From positions 1 through 37,701 of the forward strand of contig CALMLO010000003.1 in assembly GCA_937868095.1 (NCBI GenBank): a stretch of 37,701 bases of DNA, in the 5' to 3' direction. The notes under the pieces are model-generated. The model ran no database searches and was not told the DNA's origin. It worked only from the letters and a program-made list of their open reading frames with translations. Every line of letters begins with the position of its first letter. Positions within the stretch are counted from its first letter, which is position 1. Source of the DNA: an uncultured Phycisphaerales bacterium (GTDB lineage: Bacteria > Planctomycetota > Phycisphaerae > Sedimentisphaerales > Anaerohalosphaeraceae). Both the position numbers and the translations under genes were made by a program. This document shows, piece by piece, positions 26,177 through 34,493 of the stretch.

Positions 26177-26707
26177 ATCACTAAAGAAATCAGCTTTCGG
26201 GTCAATGAGCGGATTCGTATCAGTCCAGTCCGGCTGATTGATGAAAACAACCAGCAGGTCGGAGTGGTTTCCATCGAAGAAGCCCGCACCAGAGCCGCCG
26301 AAGCCGGCCTGGACTTGGTGGAAGTTTCGCCGACATCGAATCCCCCGGTTTGCCGAATTATGGATTATGGCAAGTTTTTGTATCAGCAGAAACGCAAAGC
26401 GAAAGAAAGCCAGAAAAAGCAGCATATTGTCACACTTAAGGAAATTCGGCTCCGTCCCAAAACCGATGATCACGATCGGCAGATTAAACTCAGTCAAGCC
26501 CTCAAATTTTTTGAAAAAGGGCACAAGGTCCAGTTTACTCTGCAGTTTCGCGGTCGGGAAATGACCCACGTAGAGCAAGGGTATCAAATGATGGACGAAA
26601 TCGTCAAAAATCTCCAGGAAGTAGCCAAAATCGAACGTCCTGCCCAAATGCTGGGCCGGCGGATGACAATGGTTATGGTGCCTGCCAAAAGCGACGGAAA
26701 CGGCTGA
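26177..26707 (+). CDS. infC: Translation initiation factor IF-3 with an ATC start
   Basis: IF-3 binds the 30S subunit and rejects non-canonical start codons. The protein matches over its full length, from ITKEISFRVNERIRISPVRL through GLDLVEVSP and the C-terminal VQFTLQFRGREMTHVEQGYQ. From the in-frame TAA at 26150 to position 26263 there is no ATG, GTG or TTG, although conserved IF-3 sequence is already present; ATC 26177 has GGAAAGGG seven bases upstream and gives 176 residues. A rare start is a known feature of infC (AUU in E. coli) and allows IF-3 autoregulation. The GTG at 26264 would remove the N-terminal domain. A one-base error near 26170-26177 is the alternative. Confidence 0.9.
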   Translation: MTKEISFRVNERIRISPVRLIDENNQQVGVVSIEEARTRAAEAGLDLVEVSPTSNPPVCRIMDYGKFLYQQKRKAKESQKKQHIVTLKEIRLRPKTDDHDRQIKLSQALKFFEKGHKVQFTLQFRGREMTHVEQGYQMMDEIVKNLQEVAKIERPAQMLGRRMTMVMVPAKSDGNG

Positions 26708-26733
26708 AAAAACATATTTTTCCTTTTTTAGGA

Positions 26734-26762
26734 TTGACGGATTACCGAAAAGCGGCTAAACT
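26734..26762 (+). promoter_or_regulatory. Internal promoter for rpmI-rplT-pheS
   Basis: TTGACG (26734-26739), 17 bases, TAAACT (26757-26762). It lies in the 103-base gap after infC and would allow ribosomal protein genes to be made independently of thrS-infC. Confidence 0.65.
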
Positions 26763-26810
26763 GCTTGACTCTTTTTCTGGAAAAATTGGTTTCGTGAAGG
26801 AAATAAATCG

Positions 26811-27005
26811 ATGCCGAAATTAAAAACTCATAAAGGACTTGCCAAGCGAGTCAAGGTAACAGGAACGGGAAAGGTTAAACGCAGGCGTTGCGGGGGCGGA
26901 CACTTGCTCAGTGACAAAAGCGCCAAGCGGCGCCGTCGTTTTGGCTCTTCTACCCTTGTGGAGGGGGTACGGGCAAAGAAAATCCGAATCCTGTTGGGAC
27001 AGTAA
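26811..27005 (+). CDS. rpmI: 50S ribosomal protein L35
   Basis: A basic 64-residue protein beginning MPKLKTHKGLAKRVKVTGTG and continuing KVKRRRCGGGHLLSDKSAKR, the L35 signature. AAGGAAATAAATCG precedes the ATG. It has its own promoter upstream and rplT downstream. The hairpin-prone gap to rplT (CTGCTGC/GCAGCAG, 27010-27050) could take part in ribosomal-protein feedback. Confidence 0.97.
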   Translation: MPKLKTHKGLAKRVKVTGTGKVKRRRCGGGHLLSDKSAKRRRRFGSSTLVEGVRAKKIRILLGQ

Positions 27006-27084
27006 AATCATCTGCTGCCTGCTTCCCGGCTCCATCAGCTGCCGCAGCAGGCCATAAGAAGACGACAAGAAAGGAAAAGCTGGT

Positions 27085-27438
27085 ATGCCGAGAGTACGTC
27101 CCGGCGCTGCACGGCGCCAATCTAAAAAACGCATTTTTAAGGCGGTAAAGGGCCATCGCGGTTCTGACAGCAAGCTTCTTCGCCTGGCCCAAGAAGCCGG
27201 CGTGCGGGCCAAGGTGAATGCCCGAATCGGAAGAAAACGCAAAAAACGGGATTTTCGAGGACTGTGGATTATTCGTCTCAACGCGGCCTGCCGGGAAAGA
27301 GGCGTTCGCTACAGCCAATTCATAAACGGCTGCAAAAAGGCCTCGATTGGGCTGAACCGAAAGATGCTCAGTGAGTTGGCCATTGCAGACCCGGCCGCCT
27401 TTGACCAGATTGTGGAGAAGGTCAAAGCAGCCCTGTAA
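27085..27438 (+). CDS. rplT: 50S ribosomal protein L20
   Basis: A 117-residue protein starting MPRVRPGAARRQSKKRIFKA with the conserved LWIIRLNAACRERGVRYSQF and LNRKMLSELAIADPAAFDQI segments. L20 binds 23S rRNA early in assembly and in many bacteria represses its own operon. AAAGGAAAAGC precedes the ATG. pheS starts seven bases after its stop. Confidence 0.98.
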   Translation: MPRVRPGAARRQSKKRIFKAVKGHRGSDSKLLRLAQEAGVRAKVNARIGRKRKKRDFRGLWIIRLNAACRERGVRYSQFINGCKKASIGLNRKMLSELAIADPAAFDQIVEKVKAAL

Positions 27439-27445
27439 TTGTTTT

Positions 27446-28432
27446 ATGCTCGAAAAGTTTGAACAAATCGGTCGAGCTGCCCTGCAGGAGCTGGAGACAG
27501 CTGCTTCTCCGGAACAGCTGGAGGCATTCCGCGTCAAGTATTTAGGCCGCAAAGGGGAATTGACCCAGATGCTCAGCCAGATTGGCTCGCTTCCGGCAGA
27601 GATGAAAAAACAGGCCGGCCAATTAGCCAATCGAATCAAAACACAGGTGAACGAGGCATTTGAGCAAAAGAGGGCACTCTTAGGCACCTCGGGCCGTACC
27701 GGGCCGATGATCGATGTAACGCTGCCCGGCCTGCCTGTTCGTCAGGGCAAAAGCCATATCATTTCTCAGACCATAAGCGAACTGGTGGAGATTTTCGGCC
27801 GGATGGGTTTTGCCGTTGCCTATGGGCCGGAGGTAGAGGATGAATGGCATAATTTCATTGCCCTGAACATACCGCCGGAACATCCTGCCCGCGACCCCAT
27901 GGACAACTTCTATATTGACGATAAACGGCTTCTGCGCAGTCAGACTTCAACAATCCAGATACGCGCAATGGAGCGGCAGAAACCGCCGATTCGTGTTGTA
28001 GCGCCGGGGAGGGTTTATCGGCCCGATACCGTGGATGCAACTCATATGTTTATGTTTCATCAGCTGGAGGCCCTGGTAGTGGATGAGGGCATCAGTATGG
28101 TGGATTTGAAAAGCACCATTCAGCAGTTCATTCAGATTTTTTTCGGCGCCGACACAAAATGGCAGTTCCGGCCCAGTTTTTTCCCTTTTACCGAGCCCAG
28201 CTGCGAAGTAGATATTCTTTGGACAGACAAAGACGGCAGCGAACATTGGATGGAAATCGGCGGCTGCGGGATGGTGGACCCGAATGTCTTTGATGCCGTT
28301 GGGATTGACAGCGAAAAATATACCGGCTGGGCGTTTGGATTCGGTATTGAACGGCTGGCGATGAAAAAATATGGAATTTCGGATATTCGCCTTCTTTTCG
28401 AAAACGACCTCCGCTTTTTGAATCAGTTCTAA
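27446..28432 (+). CDS. pheS: Phenylalanyl-tRNA synthetase alpha subunit
   Basis: The catalytic subunit of the alpha2-beta2 enzyme that charges tRNA-Phe. At 328 residues it has the N-terminal coiled coil, then LPGLPVRQGKSHIISQTISE, motif 2 around RVVAPGRVYRPDTVDATHMF, FRPSFFPFTEPSCEVDI and the final GWAFGFGIERLAMKKYGISD. ATG 27446 is chosen over an upstream in-frame codon inside rplT. No Shine-Dalgarno is visible, suggesting coupling to rplT. The beta-subunit gene pheT, usually adjacent, is not here: a convergent gene follows after 24 bases. Confidence 0.97.
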   Translation: MLEKFEQIGRAALQELETAASPEQLEAFRVKYLGRKGELTQMLSQIGSLPAEMKKQAGQLANRIKTQVNEAFEQKRALLGTSGRTGPMIDVTLPGLPVRQGKSHIISQTISELVEIFGRMGFAVAYGPEVEDEWHNFIALNIPPEHPARDPMDNFYIDDKRLLRSQTSTIQIRAMERQKPPIRVVAPGRVYRPDTVDATHMFMFHQLEALVVDEGISMVDLKSTIQQFIQIFFGADTKWQFRPSFFPFTEPSCEVDILWTDKDGSEHWMEIGGCGMVDPNVFDAVGIDSEKYTGWAFGFGIERLAMKKYGISDIRLLFENDLRFLNQF

Positions 28433-28456
28433 TCTCCCCGCCGGAGCATCCTTGCT

Positions 28457-29200
28457 TTAACAGGGCGAGGAAGGGGGCTGCTGCGGGAGAAAAACGAGAA
28501 AGACAACACACCCGTCGGAACGTTGTTCCACTTCTATACGCCCCTGATGCTGCTGCACGAACCGTCGGGCAAGGGGCAGATTCAGCCCCGTACCAAATCG
28601 AGTGCCTTTATACTCACTCGGCTCGAATAGAGATTGAGGACAATCCGGCAGTTTTCCCTTATAAGCAAAGGCAAGCAGGAACTCCCTTGTTTGAGGGAAA
28701 TAGCGAACCTCGGCTTGAATCGGACAGCCGTCATCTTCCCCCTGGTCTGCCAGAAACAAAAGAAAATGCTGAATCATTTGCCGGATTTTTTCGTGATCCA
28801 AACAGGCAGACGGCAGGGGAGCATCGGTTTGGAATGTGATTTTTTTGAGTTTTTTCTCTACCGCCGCCGGCAAGTCTCTCAAGACCTCGCGCAGCAGCAC
28901 CTTCCAATCGCAAGGTTCCATTTTCAGCGGCCGTACCCGGCTGTATTCGCACAGATCGATGATAATGCGTTTGAGCCGTTCGAGATTCGGCAAAAGCAGA
29001 TTCAGACTTTTTTCGAGGTATTTTGGATTGTTTGATTGAACCGCTGCCTGGGCTACTTCGGCCCCTCCGCTTACCATCTGCACGATGTTCTTGATAAAAT
29101 GAGACAGGTTCCTCATCGCCAGCCCCGACTCCATCAAGGCCTCTTCTTCACTGGGGCAAGAGGGTTCCTGGATTAAAATCGATTCTTCTGTTTTGTTCAT
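28457..29200 (-). CDS. Degenerate histidine-kinase-like protein
   Basis: A 247-residue soluble protein. A dimerisation/phosphoacceptor-like segment NLSHFIKNIVQMVSGGAE (His34, followed by Lys-Asn as in NtrB-type H-boxes) leads into a helical region and an ATPase-like C-terminus. The N-box position reads QMIQHFLLFLADQ without the Mg-binding Asn, and no D-x-G-x-G box is seen, yet GTGLNLPLARRFVQQHQG keeps the G2 box. It may be a pseudokinase, a phosphotransfer protein or a weak ATPase. GAAGGAG precedes the ATG. It is convergent with pheS and divergent from gspE, with no regulator gene beside it. Confidence 0.75.
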   Translation of the reverse strand: MNKTEESILIQEPSCPSEEEALMESGLAMRNLSHFIKNIVQMVSGGAEVAQAAVQSNNPKYLEKSLNLLLPNLERLKRIIIDLCEYSRVRPLKMEPCDWKVLLREVLRDLPAAVEKKLKKITFQTDAPLPSACLDHEKIRQMIQHFLLFLADQGEDDGCPIQAEVRYFPQTREFLLAFAYKGKLPDCPQSLFEPSEYKGTRFGTGLNLPLARRFVQQHQGRIEVEQRSDGCVVFLVFLPQQPPSSPC

Positions 29201-29424
29201 TAAGTCTCCTTCGCAGGTCCAGATTGTCCTGTATTTTTTTGCTTTTTTAGAGATTCCCTTTTATATCGGTCGAAACACGGATGAATTTTGGATATTTTTT
29301 TCTGCGCCCCTGTTTCTGGCAGGACTCCCGATAACAACCATTTTGGATAAGCTGGTTAAGCCAGACCCATAGCCGGTCGAAAAAAAGATGAAATAATGTC
29401 GATTTTCTGCGCTTGGAGTTTCGA

Positions 29425-31143
29425 ATGAAACCAGCACCTCCTGGCATTGATGAACAAAATGCGGTGGTTTTCGAGGGCCTTCGACGGCAGCAGATTCTTT
29501 CTGAAGAGCAAATTCAGGAACTGCTGGCCGAGCACAAAAAAACAGGGGACAGTCTTTTTCATCTGCTCCGGCAAAAGGAACTTGTGGATGAAGACACCTT
29601 ACTCCAGCTGGCTGCGCTGAGCCATGGAATAGAATATATTCACCTTACGCCGGATATGGTGGAGCCGGCTGCCTTGCGGCTGATTCCCCTCGAAACAGCC
29701 CGCCGCCATGGTTTGATTCCGCTTCGGGTAGAAGGCGATACCCTTGTCGTGGCGATGAGCAGTCCGTTCAATCTGTCTATCCGGGAACAGATTTCAACCC
29801 GAACCGGATATCAGGTGCGTCCGGTGGCAGCGGGTACTGATGCCATTCGCAGGGCCCTTCAGAAGCACTTTAACGTAGAAAATCTGACTCGGCAGGATAT
29901 TGTAGCAATGCGTCTGAAAGGTAAACCTGCTGAAAAAGAGAACACCGGCATTCGTCATCCCTCTCTAAAGTCTGCTGAAGCCCCTGTGGTCAGATTGGTA
30001 GAATCAATTTTAACGGGGGCAATTGAAAACCGCGCCAGCGATATTCACCTTGAACCGCAGCAGCCGGATATGAAGGTACGCTACCGCATTGATGGGCTCC
30101 TTCAGGAGGCCCTGGAAATTCCCTCTTCGGCGCAGCGGCAGGTTGTTTCGCATATCAAGGTTTTGGCCAATATGGACATTTCCGAACGGCGTCTTCCCCA
30201 GGATGGACATATTGCTCTCGAGCACGGCGGAAATCTGTACGATCTGCGTGTCTCCTCGCTGCCGGCAGTTGGAGGCGAAAAACTCGTCATCCGGATTCTC
30301 GATTCGCAAACCGGCCTTCGTTCGCTGGAGGAGCTGGTGAGCGTTCCTTCGGATTTGGAGAAATTCCAAACCCTGCTGAGCAATCCGTATGGAATGATTC
30401 TACTTACAGGTCCTACCGGCAGCGGCAAGACAACAACCCTGTATTCAATGATTCAGCAGATAAATCGCACTGAACGGAATATTGTGACGGTCGAGGACCC
30501 TGTGGAATATCAGATTGCCGGCATTACCCAGGTGCAGGTCAAACCGGATATTCGGCTGACCTTTGCCTCGGCCCTGCGGAGCATCCTTCGACAAGACCCC
30601 GACATCATTCTAATCGGCGAAATCCGGGATGAAGAAACAGCGGAAATTGCTGTCAGCGCGGCCCAAACAGGCCATCTCGTGCTCAGCACACTGCATACCA
30701 ATACGGCGGTTGGAGTCATCCCGCGTTTTCTCAACTTGGGAACAGCTCCCTATCAGCTGGCTTCGGCTTTGCTGGGGGTGATTACGCAGCGGCTTTTGCG
30801 AACGATTTGTCCTCATTGCAAACAGTCTTATAAACCGTCCCCTGAAGAAATGAACCTCATCGCATTAGAACCAGCCGAACCGCCGGCTGTTTTGTATCGG
30901 GGCGCCGGCTGCGAATATTGCCGTCAAACCGGCTATTTGGGCCGAACAGCGGTCTATGAAATCCTGATGATAACGCCGGCGATACGACATTGTATCGTGT
31001 CGGGGGCTCCAGAGGATGATTTGAAAGAACAGGCCATCCAGGAAGGAATGAAAACACTGAAGATGCGGGCCGTGGAGGCCGTCCAAAAAGGTCGAACCAC
31101 TGTGGAGGAAATCCTGCGGGTCATCGATATGCGGGAGAAATAA
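29425..31143 (+). CDS. gspE: Type II secretion / type IV pilus assembly ATPase (GspE/PilB family)
   Basis: The cytoplasmic hexameric ATPase that powers pseudopilus or pilus assembly. Of 572 residues, 1-150 form the MshEN/T2SSE N-domain (ILSEEQIQELLAEHKKTGDS). The core has Walker A GPTGSGKTTT, the Asp box ASDIHLEPQ, Walker B ILIGEIRDEETAE and the His box STLHTNTAVG. The zinc motif is C-P-H-C with C-E-Y-C. ATG 29425 has GGAG six bases upstream; the in-frame TTG at 29413 does not. It opens the operon that continues to 37007. The GspE versus PilB choice is open. Confidence 0.95.
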   Translation: MKPAPPGIDEQNAVVFEGLRRQQILSEEQIQELLAEHKKTGDSLFHLLRQKELVDEDTLLQLAALSHGIEYIHLTPDMVEPAALRLIPLETARRHGLIPLRVEGDTLVVAMSSPFNLSIREQISTRTGYQVRPVAAGTDAIRRALQKHFNVENLTRQDIVAMRLKGKPAEKENTGIRHPSLKSAEAPVVRLVESILTGAIENRASDIHLEPQQPDMKVRYRIDGLLQEALEIPSSAQRQVVSHIKVLANMDISERRLPQDGHIALEHGGNLYDLRVSSLPAVGGEKLVIRILDSQTGLRSLEELVSVPSDLEKFQTLLSNPYGMILLTGPTGSGKTTTLYSMIQQINRTERNIVTVEDPVEYQIAGITQVQVKPDIRLTFASALRSILRQDPDIILIGEIRDEETAEIAVSAAQTGHLVLSTLHTNTAVGVIPRFLNLGTAPYQLASALLGVITQRLLRTICPHCKQSYKPSPEEMNLIALEPAEPPAVLYRGAGCEYCRQTGYLGRTAVYEILMITPAIRHCIVSGAPEDDLKEQAIQEGMKTLKMRAVEAVQKGRTTVEEILRVIDMREK

Positions 31144-31148
31144 TTGCA

Positions 31149-32354
31149 ATGCCGGCCTATCAATATAAAGCCGTAAACAGCCGCGGAGTGCACCTGACGG
31201 GGATTTATGAAGATGTTCCAGATACGGAGCATCTGCACGCGGAACTGAAGAAACTGGGTTGTCAGCTCCTCGAAGCCGAGCGGCTGGAGCGGAAGGGGAG
31301 TGAGATTGGGAAGAAAAGCAAGATTCGTCAGGCGGAGATTGTATCCTTTGCCTATGAATTTTCCGGGATGTTTGCAGCGGGGCTGTCGGTTGTGAGATGT
31401 TTGGAAACCCTTGAGGAGCAGGCATCCAACCAGACACTCAAACCCATCCTCGGGTCGGTGCGCCGGTCGATTGAAACAGGCGTTAGTCTCTCTCAGGCCT
31501 TTGAACCTTACCGGGATATTTTTGGGGACTTTTTCATCGGAATGCTGGAAGCGGGGCAAACCGGCGGAACGCTGGCCCAAACCCTCAAAAAAGCCGCCGA
31601 ATATTATGAAAAACAATTGGAGGTGAAGAATAAAATCACCGGGGCCTTTGTGTATCCGGCGGTTGTAGCGTTCCTTTGTGTCGGCATTCTGACGGCCATC
31701 GTCATTTTTGTAATTCCCGTCTTTCAGCGGCTTTATCAGCAGCTGCACATTGAACTTCCTGTCCCCACACAGATTCTGATTCTGCTCAGCGGGCTTGTCC
31801 GACATCATTTCTGGGTCTTTCCGCTTTTGGTGGGATTGGTTTACTGGGGGTGGAAAAAGACGCAAAACCACCCCACTCTCCGGGCATTTTGGGATAAGTT
31901 TGTTCTCACTCTTCCGGGGGTTGGACCTCTGCTCGAAACGATGCTCATCAGCCGATATATTCGGACCTTTGCGATGATGTCCTCTGCAGGAATTGGAATT
32001 GTTCAGGCCCTTCAGCAGGCCCGCCAGGTTTGCCGCAACAGTGTCATAAGCAAAATCGGTGAGCAGATTGAGCAGAAAATTATGGCCGGCGGCTCCTTAA
32101 CCAACCTCCTCGCTGAGCATCCGATATTTCCGCCGCTGATTGTCCAGTTGGCCCATGCCGGCGAAGAGGCAGGTTTGCTCACGGAAATGCTCACCAAAGG
32201 AGCGGATTATCTCGACAGTGCGGTTGAACGGCGGGCAAATGCAATTCTCGTAAAACTGGAGCCGTTATTGACTATTATTATGGGGACAATCGTCGGCCTG
32301 ATTCTGTTAGGTGTCTATTTGCCTATGTTTGATTATATGAGCCATATCAAATGA
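31149..32354 (+). CDS. gspF: Inner-membrane platform protein (GspF/PilC family)
   Basis: The polytopic platform around which pseudopilins are added. The 401-residue protein has two GspF domains: residues about 60-185 (FAYEFSGMFAAGLSVVRCLE) and 260-385 (ISRYIRTFAMMSSAGIGIVQ). Transmembrane segments occur near 165-190 (VVAFLCVGILTAIVIFVIPV), 215-235 and 375-395. It starts five bases after gspE. The N-terminal 50 residues (MPAYQYKAVNSRGVHLTGIY) match the family. Confidence 0.95.
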   Translation: MPAYQYKAVNSRGVHLTGIYEDVPDTEHLHAELKKLGCQLLEAERLERKGSEIGKKSKIRQAEIVSFAYEFSGMFAAGLSVVRCLETLEEQASNQTLKPILGSVRRSIETGVSLSQAFEPYRDIFGDFFIGMLEAGQTGGTLAQTLKKAAEYYEKQLEVKNKITGAFVYPAVVAFLCVGILTAIVIFVIPVFQRLYQQLHIELPVPTQILILLSGLVRHHFWVFPLLVGLVYWGWKKTQNHPTLRAFWDKFVLTLPGVGPLLETMLISRYIRTFAMMSSAGIGIVQALQQARQVCRNSVISKIGEQIEQKIMAGGSLTNLLAEHPIFPPLIVQLAHAGEEAGLLTEMLTKGADYLDSAVERRANAILVKLEPLLTIIMGTIVGLILLGVYLPMFDYMSHIK

Positions 32355-32455
32355 AAAAAACGGATTTCCAAACAAAAGTCGGCCTTGTTTTTGGACGAAA
32401 TACAAGCGCGCATTGAAAGCGAAAAATAGAAGCTCAAACCATGAAAGGTATAACC

Positions 32456-32764
32456 ATGAAGGTTCGAAAAGGGGTCACTCTGGTAGAATTGCTCATTGTG
32501 GTGATGATTCTGGGGGCTTTGGCGGCCATTGCCCTGCCGAGAATCTCGCAAAGTGCAGGCAACGCCCGTCAGCGGGCTTGCGACACCAATGTGAGTTTGA
32601 TTAACTCGGCCATTGAAATGTACTATGTGGACGAGGGGACTTATCCGGCGGCCCTGACGGATGTTACCAACAACACCACCTATTTCCCCGATGGCGCACC
32701 GGTTTGTCCGTTGGGCGGCACCTATACAATGAACGCAAATCATCGGGTTACCTGCAATCATTGA
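32456..32764 (+). CDS. Major pseudopilin-like prepilin (GspG-type)
   Basis: A 102-residue type IV prepilin-like protein. A short leader (MKVRKG) precedes the cleavage site G|VTLVELLIVVMILGALAA with the conserved Glu at +5; residue +1 is Val rather than Phe. The hydrophobic helix is followed by a small globular part (DTNVSLINSAIEMYYVDEGT) typical of GspG. The ATG at 32456 has AAAGG seven bases upstream; one at 32441 is an alternative. It is the smallest and most GspG-like of the five prepilins here, and a terminator follows its stop, suggesting it is made in excess. Confidence 0.85.
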   Translation: MKVRKGVTLVELLIVVMILGALAAIALPRISQSAGNARQRACDTNVSLINSAIEMYYVDEGTYPAALTDVTNNTTYFPDGAPVCPLGGTYTMNANHRVTCNH

Positions 32765-32799
32765 TTTTCCCTTTGCTCTTTGCAAAAAGAAAACTTACC

Positions 32800-32832
32800 A
32801 GGATACCGCTTCCGGACTGCGGTATCCTTTTT
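32800..32832 (+). terminator. Intra-operon terminator after the GspG-like gene
   Basis: AGGATACCGC (32800-32809) pairs perfectly with GCGGTATCCT (32819-32828) over a 9-base loop, followed by T residues. It lies between the major and minor pseudopilin genes and would reduce transcription of the latter. Confidence 0.82.
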
Positions 32833-32848
32833 GTTTGAGGTCAAAAAG

Positions 32849-33310
32849 GTGAAAAGCTCCTCGGCGGGAATCAGCGTAATCGAACTTCTTTTCGTACTCC
32901 TGCTGGCAGGGATTCTGGCTGCCGCGGCAGTTCCTCACCTGCCGATGGGGGCAATTCATAAGCAATCGGTCAAAACGCTCGCCCGGCAAATCGCCGCAGA
33001 CCTTCGCTGGACACGTCAGCTGGCTCTGACAGATGCGGCTCAGAATCCCGCCGGTTATGAACTGAAAATGGAGGGGAGCGAGCCCTACACTGGTTATTCG
33101 GTGCGGAATTGCCGGACCGGCGCAATCGTATCGGCCTGTCCTATTTCACCCGGGCTGCTTTGTCGAGGCGGCAGGAGTTTTTCTTTTGGACCGCTGGGGA
33201 ATCTGATAGCCGGCAGCGACAGCCGGCTTCGGATTTCTGCAAACGGCGTCGAATTTACCCTTACCGTTATTCCGGCCACAGGAGCTGTTTTATGCCGGAA
33301 AGAAGAATAA
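32849..33310 (+). CDS. Minor pseudopilin, GspH/FimT-like
   Basis: A 153-residue prepilin-like protein: leader MKSSSAG, then ISVIELLFVLLLAGILAAAA with Glu at +5, and a globular part with FimT/GspH features (LARQIAADLRWTRQLALTDA). GTG 32849 has GAGG eight bases upstream; the frame is open further left, but that part overlaps the terminator. It overlaps the next gene by 19 bases. The GspH-type assignment rests on position and the R-W-T-R-Q-L-A-L segment. Confidence 0.8.
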   Translation: MKSSSAGISVIELLFVLLLAGILAAAAVPHLPMGAIHKQSVKTLARQIAADLRWTRQLALTDAAQNPAGYELKMEGSEPYTGYSVRNCRTGAIVSACPISPGLLCRGGRSFSFGPLGNLIAGSDSRLRISANGVEFTLTVIPATGAVLCRKEE

Positions 33311-33720
33311 AATCGATTCAGCAAAGCGGAAGATTTCGCCTCGGGATGACCTTCACCGAAGTTCTGGTCGCCACCCTTATCCTGTCTCTGGCCATGGTGC
33401 CTATTCTGCACGCAATGGGAAGTGTGCATTTGTTTTCCGCAAAGATGGAAAAGAACAGCCGCTGCCTGATTTTAGCCCAAAATCAGATAGAAGAGCTTAA
33501 AGCCCGGACGGCCTCCGATTATGCCTCCTGCCGCTCCGTATCAAACAAAGACTTGGGCGAAGGGTATTTGTGCAGCATTGTTGCTGACGGAGATTCTTTG
33601 TTTCGCATTGTTTCCGTATCAGTTGGATATGACGAAAACCAAAACGGCCTGCTGGATACGGAGGAAATTCTTCTAACGCTGCGAACCGGAATTGCCAACC
33701 TCCAAGAAGAAATAAAATGA
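33292..33720 (+). CDS. Minor pseudopilin, GspI-like
   Basis: A 142-residue prepilin-like protein with a longer leader (about 18 residues) and cleavage site G|MTFTEVLVATLILSLAMVPI; Glu is at +5. The globular part LILAQNQIEELKARTASDYA is characteristic of GspI/PilV. AGGAG lies eight bases before ATG 33292; the longer open frame upstream is inside the previous gene. It ends with an ATGA overlap into the next gene. Confidence 0.8.
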   Translation: MPERRIKSIQQSGRFRLGMTFTEVLVATLILSLAMVPILHAMGSVHLFSAKMEKNSRCLILAQNQIEELKARTASDYASCRSVSNKDLGEGYLCSIVADGDSLFRIVSVSVGYDENQNGLLDTEEILLTLRTGIANLQEEIK

Positions 33721-34322
33721 AAAGATCGTCTGAACAACCGGTTCCTTTCCGAACGGCCTTAACGCTGATTGAAATGGTACTGGCCCTGTCGCTTGTGTCG
33801 ATGGTTTTTTTGATTATCCTGCCGCAGTTCCGGCTTCTGAATGCCGGATGGGATTCCAAGGAAGCCGCCGCCGAAATCCAGCAGAATGCACGGGTTCTTC
33901 AGGAGCATCTCTATCGTCATCTGGCATCGGCTCGTTCCATATCGGCTCTGAGCGGCAGCGGCCAAGACCTCGGTTTTCTTGATTTTCAGGATGCTGCCGG
34001 TCGGCTGTATCGCTATGAAGTTGGAGCAGACGGCTATGTCTATTTCGGCCCGGCAGGGGAATTATCCATCTTGGCAGGCCCGGTCAGTCGCTTTCAGACG
34101 GCAGGATTTTCCCTCCAGGATTTGGTCAACCCTGCTGCTGATGTTTCCGCCGTCCGGCTGGTGCGAATCCAAACAACCATCTTAAGTCCGTCAGCAGATG
34201 AAAAAAATCAAACATTGGATTTTTCGGTTTATCTTCGCACGGAGCCGACCGGTTGTCTGCCGTTTCCGGGAGTTGGAAACAGTTTATCGGCCCTGCATCC
34301 TCCTTTTCCCGAAGCGAGATAA
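33717..34322 (+). CDS. Minor pseudopilin, GspJ-like
   Basis: A 201-residue prepilin-like protein: leader MKRSSEQPVPFRTA, then LTLIEMVLALSLVSMVFLII with Glu at +4/+5. Ala instead of Gly stands at the predicted cleavage position, which type IV prepilin peptidases tolerate poorly to moderately. The globular part is mostly beta and matches the size of GspJ. Overlaps the previous gene by four bases. It is assigned by order (H-I-J) and size. Confidence 0.75.
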   Translation: MKRSSEQPVPFRTALTLIEMVLALSLVSMVFLIILPQFRLLNAGWDSKEAAAEIQQNARVLQEHLYRHLASARSISALSGSGQDLGFLDFQDAAGRLYRYEVGADGYVYFGPAGELSILAGPVSRFQTAGFSLQDLVNPAADVSAVRLVRIQTTILSPSADEKNQTLDFSVYLRTEPTGCLPFPGVGNSLSALHPPFPEAR

Positions 34323-34493
34323 AAGGCCCCTGAAGATTCCGATAATCTGGTGATTAATTTCACTTTTTCTGCATCCTAAGCAGCTCTAAAAGCATCCAAA
34401 AAGGTCCTCAATTGGAATCCATGGATGGACGATGAATTCTCCCGGAGGCAGAGAAAACCGGCTTGGAGTATGCGCCGAAGGTCGAGCAAAAAT

